From the NCBI GenBank assembly GCA_031549965.1, contig JAVBPB010000089.1:1-38393 (forward strand): 38,393 nucleotides of DNA, written 5' to 3'. The position numbers and the translations under genes were made by a program. The notes below the pieces were generated by a model that was not told the origin of the DNA, did no database searches, and saw only the letters and a list, made by a program, of their open reading frames with translations. Of this stretch, positions 33,527 to 38,393 are shown piece by piece; the stretch's first letter is position 1, and each line of letters opens with the position of its first letter. The DNA comes from JAVBPB01 sp031549965. GTDB taxonomy: Bacteria; Bacillota; Clostridia; Lachnospirales; Lachnospiraceae.

Positions 33527-35368
33527 ATGAGAAGACGTTTGGTAAGCTATGCTTTAGTAGGTACTCTTACTTTTTCAATAATGTTTTCAAATGTAGGTTC
33601 CATTTCAAATGGAATAGATTCAAATGAAGCAGTAACAACACAAGCAGTTGAAAATGCTTTAATATCTTCAAAAGAAGAAGTAATATATTCTACATTACAT
33701 GCAGATGGAAATATTAAGGAAATTTACTCAGTCAATATTTTTAATGTGTTAGGAAATGGTGAAATAATCGACTTTGGTAATTTTAGTTCAGTAAAGAATC
33801 TTACAAATACAAATGAGATTACATATTCAGATGGAAAAGTAGCAGTTAATGCTGACAAGGGAAGGTTTTATTATCAGGGAAATTTAGTAGAAAAAGAATT
33901 ACCTTGGAATATTTCAATAGTATATATATTAGATGGAAAAGAAATTCCAGGAAATGAACTGGCTGGAAAGAGCGGACATTTGGAAATCTTAATTAAAACA
34001 AGTAAAAATGATAAAATATCATCTATATTTTATGATAATTATTTGGTTCAAATTTCTTTTTCAGTAGACTCAGATAAATGTGAAAATATTATTGCAGAAG
34101 ATGCAACATTTGCCAATGCTGGTAGCATGAAGGTAGTTAATTTTAATTTAATGCCTAAAAAAGATGCAGATATTCATTTTAGTGCAGATGTAACAGACTT
34201 TTTAATGAGCGGAATATCTTTTGCCGGAATACCTTTTTCAATGAGTGTAGACACACCAGATTTAGCCGAGATGACGGATGGTTTAACTACTTTATCGGAT
34301 GCTATTAAAGAGCTTAATGATGGAACCAAAAAGCTTAATACAGGAGCAAAAGAGTTAAGCGATGGAACAAAAGACCTGGGTGATGGAGCTTTAGAATATA
34401 AAAATGGTTTTGGTAAGCTGACATCAAATTCAAAGGATTTAGTCAGTGGTTCTAAATCAATTTTATCAGCACTTCAATATATAGAAAGTTCACTCTCAAG
34501 TTCAGGTACAAGTGATTTATCAAGCCTTTCAAAGCTTCCGGATGGATTAAAAGAGATTAATACAGGTTTAAGTAAAATATCTAAAGGTATTACTTCACTT
34601 AATGATGGATTTTCAAAGGCATATATGGCATTAGATGGAGCGATTGCAACAATTCCAGAACCTACTATATCAGAACAGGATATATATGGTTTAATGGTTA
34701 GTAACCCAGAGAATAAGGCACTTAATTCTTTAGTGGAAAATTATAAAGCCGCTCAAACAGTGAAAGCAACATATGAAGCTGTAAAGCAGGCATTTGTGGC
34801 AGTTAATAATAACCTTCCAGCATTATCAGCATCAATTGATCAGGTATCAGGAGCATTAAAACAAACGGCAGATCAGATAGGGGAATCCTTAAAGAAAAAT
34901 GATATATCAAAATCATTAAATGAGCTTTCAAAAGGTCTTAAAGAGCTTTCAAATAATTATGGCAAATTCCATACGGGATTGGTTGAATATACAAATGGTG
35001 TAAAAACTTTAGAAAATGGTTATGGAGAGCTTTATACAGGAATTGAAAAATTATCAGAGGGCACTGAAAAATTATCAGATGGTATTACAGAGCTGTCAGA
35101 CGGAACTAATGAGCTTAATAAAGAAACAACTAAAATGCCAGACGAAATGCAAACAAAGATAGATGAAATGTTAGAAGAGTATACATCTTTGGATTTTGAA
35201 TTGGAATCCTTTATTTCAAATAAAAATACTGAAGTAGATTCTGTTCAATTTGTAATTCAATCTGAAAGTATCAAAGAAGAAGAGGAGACTGATCTATCAA
35301 ATAATCATATAGAAAAAGAAACTTTCTGGAGCAGATTAGTTAATTTATTTAGTAGAGAAAATTTGTAG
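33527..35368 (+). CDS. Secreted DG-repeat protein (YhgE-like region), MMPL partner, 613 aa
   Basis: AAGGAGG precedes the ATG, one base after the MMPL stop, so the two are co-expressed. The N-terminus is a signal peptide (MRRRLVSYALVGTLTFSIMF) without a lipobox. A beta-rich region follows to about 240. Two stretches of short repeats with the pattern L-x-D/T-G-x-x-x-L occur at about 255-300 (LNDGTKKLNTGAKELSDGTK) and 490-540 (LSEGTEKLSDGITELSDGTN), as in YhgE/Pip-type proteins. Unlike classical YhgE, no C-terminal membrane domain is present; the tail ends WSRLVNLFSRENL. I infer an extracytoplasmic partner of the exporter, by position. Confidence 0.75.
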   Translation: MRRRLVSYALVGTLTFSIMFSNVGSISNGIDSNEAVTTQAVENALISSKEEVIYSTLHADGNIKEIYSVNIFNVLGNGEIIDFGNFSSVKNLTNTNEITYSDGKVAVNADKGRFYYQGNLVEKELPWNISIVYILDGKEIPGNELAGKSGHLEILIKTSKNDKISSIFYDNYLVQISFSVDSDKCENIIAEDATFANAGSMKVVNFNLMPKKDADIHFSADVTDFLMSGISFAGIPFSMSVDTPDLAEMTDGLTTLSDAIKELNDGTKKLNTGAKELSDGTKDLGDGALEYKNGFGKLTSNSKDLVSGSKSILSALQYIESSLSSSGTSDLSSLSKLPDGLKEINTGLSKISKGITSLNDGFSKAYMALDGAIATIPEPTISEQDIYGLMVSNPENKALNSLVENYKAAQTVKATYEAVKQAFVAVNNNLPALSASIDQVSGALKQTADQIGESLKKNDISKSLNELSKGLKELSNNYGKFHTGLVEYTNGVKTLENGYGELYTGIEKLSEGTEKLSDGITELSDGTNELNKETTKMPDEMQTKIDEMLEEYTSLDFELESFISNKNTEVDSVQFVIQSESIKEEEETDLSNNHIEKETFWSRLVNLFSRENL

Positions 35369-35386
35369 TATATAAAATAAAAATAT

Positions 35387-35461
35387 GATACATGCATAAT
35401 AAATCCTCATATACTTAGTAATTTTAAAAAAAGTATATGAGGATTTATTAAGTTATGTATC
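35387..35461. terminator. Bidirectional terminator between the DG-repeat gene and the MCP gene
   Basis: AATAAATCCTCATATACTT pairs perfectly across a 14-nt loop with its complement. After a small internal mismatch, outer GATACAT/ATGTATC pairs as well (35387-35416 with 35431-35461). It lies between convergent genes. It lacks the GCTTTGCC and CTCC ends, so it is not part of the palindromic element family. Confidence 0.75.
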
Positions 35462-35487
35462 AGCTAAAAAATATATAATATTTATAT

Positions 35488-36918
35488 TTATTCTGAGAAT
35501 ACACTTATGTTTTCTTGAGTTAGTATTTCAGTCATTGAAACAATAGTTTCAAAATGCGTAATTAAGGTTTTTGAAATTTCTGCTGTTTTTTCGTAGGTTT
35601 CTCTGGCAAGTTTAATATTGCCTGATGAAACTGCCTGAATAACAATACTTCCATTTTGGTGGAAGGTATTATGATCAGACTCAACCTCATTCCAAATTTT
35701 AAGAATTTCAGTATTTTTTGGTTTAATTGAAAAGTAGAAATGGCCAAAGGCACATTTTTTAGGGTTTAATTGTAAAGGTTCCATTTCACCAGTTTCAACA
35801 ATTCTATTTAGGTTTTCTAACCAAGTCTTATGGGCAGCAACTGCATTTGCGATATTTTGGGAAAATGTATCATTATTAATCATATAAAATGGATCTAATG
35901 TCATGTTTCCCATGGCATCGGAAATTTGCTCTAAACTTTCCTCTATTGTAACAACTGGTTTTATAATATCTAAATAGTTTTGACATATATTATTTAGAAT
36001 ATGAGTATCTGTTTCTATTTTTATATTTCCTTGATTTAAATAAGTTATTTGGTTATCTAATTCAGTCATGGAAGTATTGACTTCTTCAGTAGTAGCAGCA
36101 ACACTTTCTATAGTATCAGAAACTTCTTTAAGTCTGGTTTGGTTAGCTAAATTAATTTCATGAAGTTTGCCAAGATTGTTATTGATTTTCTCTAAAGAAT
36201 TAGTGGTATGCTCAACGCTGCCTGAACTTTTATGGGAAGCTTCTCCAATGTCGTTTAGGAATTTTGCCATACTTGTTGTAAGTGTTTTGGTTTCCTCAGC
36301 TAATTTTCTGATTTCTTCTGCAACTACTGCAAATCCTTTTCCAGCTTCTCCAGCTCTGGCAGCTTCAATTGATGCATTAAGAGCCAATAAATTAGTTTGT
36401 CCTGATATGGAATTTATTGAATTTAAAGCACCTTGTATTTCAGATACAATTCCTACTAATGAATTCATGTCTTCTTTCATTTGCTTGGAATCTTTCATGG
36501 TGTTTTGTGACATTTCAACAATTCCGATTAAATGCTTTTCACTTTCTTTGATTTCTTCTAAAATATTACCAATATTTCCGGAAGCTTCGATAATTGAATT
36601 AGAAAGGCTCTCTTGGGCTCCGGTTACTTCTCTGGAAATTTCAGTAGTTACATTTGTGATTTCTTTAATTTCTGATGTGACTTCTCCTAATTTATTACTA
36701 ATACTAGTAAGTAGATGGGTTTTGTCTGTTAATTTTAAATCTAATGCACTTACTTGCATAGTGGCATTTAAAGTTTTAGATAAAATATTTTCAAAATCAT
36801 TTCTTCCCTTATTCAATCTTGAATAAATAGAAATAAGTTCCGTTGGTGCGTTTTCCTGATTAATATTCTTCATTTTTCCTAGTAATTCCAAATGATTAAT
36901 TTTCTTTTTTCGCAACAT
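35488..36918 (-). CDS. Soluble methyl-accepting chemotaxis protein with CZB domain, 476 aa
   Basis: A cytoplasmic chemoreceptor; no transmembrane segment is seen. The signalling hairpin tip has GALNSINSISGQTNLLALNA then SIEAARAGEAGKGFAVVAEE, followed by IRKLAEETKTLT. The C-terminal CZB (chemoreceptor zinc-binding) domain at about 355-460 carries its His/Cys set: AVAAHKTWL, NPKKCAFGHFYF, and VESDHNTFHQNG. Such receptors sense zinc or hypochlorous acid-type signals through the Cys-Zn site. GAAGGAGGG precedes ATG 36918. No chemotaxis genes adjoin it; it would signal to a CheA encoded elsewhere. Confidence 0.92.
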   Translation of the reverse strand: MLRKKKINHLELLGKMKNINQENAPTELISIYSRLNKGRNDFENILSKTLNATMQVSALDLKLTDKTHLLTSISNKLGEVTSEIKEITNVTTEISREVTGAQESLSNSIIEASGNIGNILEEIKESEKHLIGIVEMSQNTMKDSKQMKEDMNSLVGIVSEIQGALNSINSISGQTNLLALNASIEAARAGEAGKGFAVVAEEIRKLAEETKTLTTSMAKFLNDIGEASHKSSGSVEHTTNSLEKINNNLGKLHEINLANQTRLKEVSDTIESVAATTEEVNTSMTELDNQITYLNQGNIKIETDTHILNNICQNYLDIIKPVVTIEESLEQISDAMGNMTLDPFYMINNDTFSQNIANAVAAHKTWLENLNRIVETGEMEPLQLNPKKCAFGHFYFSIKPKNTEILKIWNEVESDHNTFHQNGSIVIQAVSSGNIKLARETYEKTAEISKTLITHFETIVSMTEILTQENISVFSE

Positions 36919-36965
36919 GGAAGCCCTCCTTCAAATTTTTAGCTAATTAGAATTTTGATAAAGTA

Positions 36966-36994
36966 ATTATATATTAATTAGGGTTTGTTGTAAA
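36966..36994 (-). promoter_or_regulatory. Promoter of the CZB chemoreceptor gene
   Basis: On the minus strand TTTACA (36994-36989), 17-bp spacer, TATAAT (36971-36966), about 48 bp before the ATG. Confidence 0.65.
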
Positions 36995-37294
36995 GAGAAT
37001 TTAAAGGTTTTCTATTAAATGAAAATATTCTTCAATAGCTTGGAATAGAAGTAGATCATTTTAGTTATTGACAAAAACCTAATTCATTTCCGGCTAAGTC
37101 TTATTTTAGTGGCTATATGGCAATTATATGAGTTGTCAAAGGTGGTTTTTAATGTTATAATATACCATATTAGGGTTTATTAATATATAGTTCAATAGTG
37201 GCAATGCCACCTATTTGCCACCATTCCCAGACAGAAACCAAAGGATTGATAAAGTCTTAAATATTTAATGATGTGAAAAAGGCTAGATTTATTA

Positions 37295-37360
37295 AATTAT
37301 CGACAAACTTATCATGTTGAGTGTGTGGTCTTAATGACAAGAATAATGCACACGAATTAA
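37295..37360 (+). pseudogene. Scrap of a 23S rRNA uracil-C5 methyltransferase C-terminus (first)
   Basis: The frame reads RQTYHVECVVLMTRIMHTN and stops at 37358-37360. HVExVVLMxR is the usual C-terminal end of RlmD/RlmCD (TrmA-type) methyltransferases. No upstream part is present. The rest of 36995-37388 is AT-rich; a GTGGCA, A, TGCCAC palindrome near 37198 is the only other structure seen. Confidence 0.45.
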
Positions 37361-37388
37361 ATTTATATGGAGGGGATGATACGTTATC

Positions 37389-37730
37389 ATGATCAATACT
37401 TTTTCAGAGGTTAAATTATTTCAAGTAAAACCAGATAAGTTAGAAGAATTTGAAAAATTGGTTGCAATTGCCACAAAAGAGCAAAAACAACAAAATGGTT
37501 GTATTGATATTAAATATATGAAAAGGTTTTATATTTTCGATGATATTAAGGGACAGCCAAGAGAACTTACCAAAATCGTTAAATGTGTAAAATATTTTTC
37601 TTACTGGGAGTTTGACACCTTAGAAAACTATTCAAATGCAACCCATTGGTTTTTTGATATATATTCAAAAGAAATATTCAAGCTATTAATTATGCCTTTT
37701 GATATAAACTGTGGCAATTCAATCCATTAG
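37389..37730 (+). CDS. Small ABM-like (dimeric alpha-beta barrel) protein, 113 aa
   Basis: GGAGGGG lies upstream, though 13 bases from the ATG at 37389. The N-terminal half (SEVKLFQVKPDKLEEFEKLV, then KEQKQQNGCIDIKYMKRF) and FSYWEFDTLENYSNATHW follow the strand-helix-strand layout of antibiotic biosynthesis monooxygenase-type proteins, with W-x-F-x-x-x-x-x-Y near the second strand. No cofactor site can be assigned. It is flanked on both sides by methyltransferase-tail scraps, so it may have arrived by insertion. Confidence 0.5.
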   Translation: MINTFSEVKLFQVKPDKLEEFEKLVAIATKEQKQQNGCIDIKYMKRFYIFDDIKGQPRELTKIVKCVKYFSYWEFDTLENYSNATHWFFDIYSKEIFKLLIMPFDINCGNSIH

Positions 37731-37779
37731 GTTGCTTATGTAAGCGTATTTTTCGCATCTATTCTATCAACTCACCCTA

Positions 37780-37851
37780 AAAGATGACATCAATTTCATC
37801 AACTCCCTGCATGTTGAGTGTGTGGTGTTGCTCACAAGGAAAGATGGCTGA
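37780..37851 (+). pseudogene. Scrap of a 23S rRNA uracil-C5 methyltransferase C-terminus (second)
   Basis: The frame reads DDINFINSLHVECVVLLTRK and then DG before a stop at 37849-37851. It shares an identical 17-base run with the first scrap (37313-37329 and 37810-37826). Confidence 0.45.
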
Positions 37852-38198
37852 AAGGCTGATTTACTGGGGTTTTTAGAAGATTGATAAAACGGAAAGGCTG
37901 GTTAAAAAACTGGTTCTGCCGTTTTTTTGTTACTCAGAAACATATCTACAGGTATTTTGTCATAGTCAACTCACAGTTCGAAAGTAAATGGGAACATATC
38001 CATTGGCGAAGTTGAAAAGCTGTAGTTCTCGGAAATAGGTCAACTGTTTTTCGAACCGTAAAGCCACATTATTGCTGGATCTGAATTGAACTTTTTAATA
38101 AACGTGAGTTCGATAAAATAAATAATGAGAACTCTTGATTTCTAAGATTTTTGCAAATGATAGTTGAGGGTTGGTTAATAATTTTTTATAATGGAGCA
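37852..38198. other. Gene-free stretch, probably decayed
   Basis: The only structure near the start is AAACGG and CCGTTTTTTT (about 37888-37927), which could form a weak terminator. Minus-strand frames around 37950-38070 show coding-like scraps with stops (SPMDMFPFTFEL, YDKIPVDMFLSNKKTAEPVF) that I do not recognise. No intact gene is seen. Confidence 0.4.
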
Positions 38199-38227
38199 TT
38201 GACAATAACCGAATGTTCATTTATAAT
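38199..38227 (+). promoter_or_regulatory. Consensus promoter of the terminal TetR gene
   Basis: TTGACA (38199-38204), 17 bp, TATAAT (38222-38227). The -10 is only 10 bases before the ATG, so the transcript would begin almost at the start codon. Confidence 0.75.
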
Positions 38228-38237
38228 AGATGCTATT

Positions 38238-38393
38238 ATGAGAATAAAAGACGAAAACAAAAAAGATGCCATTTTTTCAGCAACTATCCGAATGATTAAC
38301 GAGGTCGGATATGCTAATGTTTCTATGTCCAAAATTGCAAAGGTTGCAGGGGTTTCTGCTTCGACTCTGTATACCTATTATGAAAATAAGGAG
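38238..38393 (+). CDS. TetR/AcrR-family regulator, N-terminal part, cut by window end
   Basis: The first 52 residues contain a complete TetR helix-turn-helix: KKDAIFSATIRMINEVGYAN, VSMSKIAKVAGVSASTLYTY and YENKE. The ATG at 38238 is the only sensible start, yet no Shine-Dalgarno sequence lies before it and the promoter -10 is 10 bases away. The ligand domain and neighbours are outside the window. The base composition (tccgaatgattaacgaggtc) is richer in GC than the surrounding genes, hinting at acquisition. Confidence 0.8.
   Translation, partial: MRIKDENKKDAIFSATIRMINEVGYANVSMSKIAKVAGVSASTLYTYYENKE

Noticed and set aside
1..38393. tRNA or rRNA genes
   Set aside because: No cloverleaf with GGTTCGAATCC-like T arm or rRNA-like stretch was noticed on either strand by eye; a tRNA scan was not possible.

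Overview
The window is AT-rich chromosomal DNA (roughly 30% GC by eye) from a low-GC, endospore-forming member of the Clostridia. The evidence is the gene content: sbcDC, rsmD-coaD, sporulation gene ylbJ, tmcAL, pta-ack, yceD-rpmF, plsX-acpP-rnc-smc-ftsY, a spore photoproduct lyase-type radical SAM gene, an MMPL exporter and a CZB chemoreceptor. Shine-Dalgarno sequences are strong (AGGAGG types) and promoters are mostly TTGACA/TATAAT-like with 17-bp spacers. I cannot name genus or species.

Layout. 1-3050 is a decayed accessory patch with visibly higher GC: an IS256-type transposase remnant, a frameshifted AbiEii-type toxin gene apparently joined to a recombinase-like tail, one intact FRG-domain gene, and scraps of a small gene and of an S41 peptidase. 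3066-12729 is housekeeping: a small membrane protein, sbcD-sbcC (double-strand-break processing), rsmD-coaD-coiled-coil gene, ylbJ convergent to them, and pepF. 12898-16067 is all minus strand: an alpha/beta hydrolase with a 36-bp perfect palindromic operator, an AraC-VOC fusion regulator, and tmcAL. 16754-19774 carries pta-ack (acetyl-CoA to acetate with ATP gain) and yceD-rpmF. 20916-28689 is one long plus-strand cluster for phospholipid/fatty-acid initiation, RNase III, chromosome condensation, SRP receptor and threonine deaminase. 28886-30337 is a probable sigma-G-driven two-gene operon (helical protein plus SPL-like enzyme). 30725-35368 is a TetR regulator divergent from an MMPL exporter and its secreted DG-repeat partner. 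35488-38393 has a soluble CZB chemoreceptor, a small ABM-like protein flanked by two scraps of an rRNA methyltransferase tail, and the start of another TetR gene cut by the window end.

The most unusual structure is non-coding. Six elements (12755, 16411, 19906, 20474, 28711 and 30401), plus one solitary end (19833), share conserved asymmetric termini: GCTTTGCC, about 15 nt, then CTCC at each end. Each encloses a long hairpin whose two arms complement each other although the arm sequence differs between copies. The largest has 77-nt arms with a single mismatch. Two nearly identical ~210-bp copies lie inverted around a 357-bp gene-free spacer. All six lie between genes. They look like a MITE-like or structure-selected palindromic repeat family, and I do not recognise them as a described one.

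Function names rest on motif and family recognition by reading; no database search was run.
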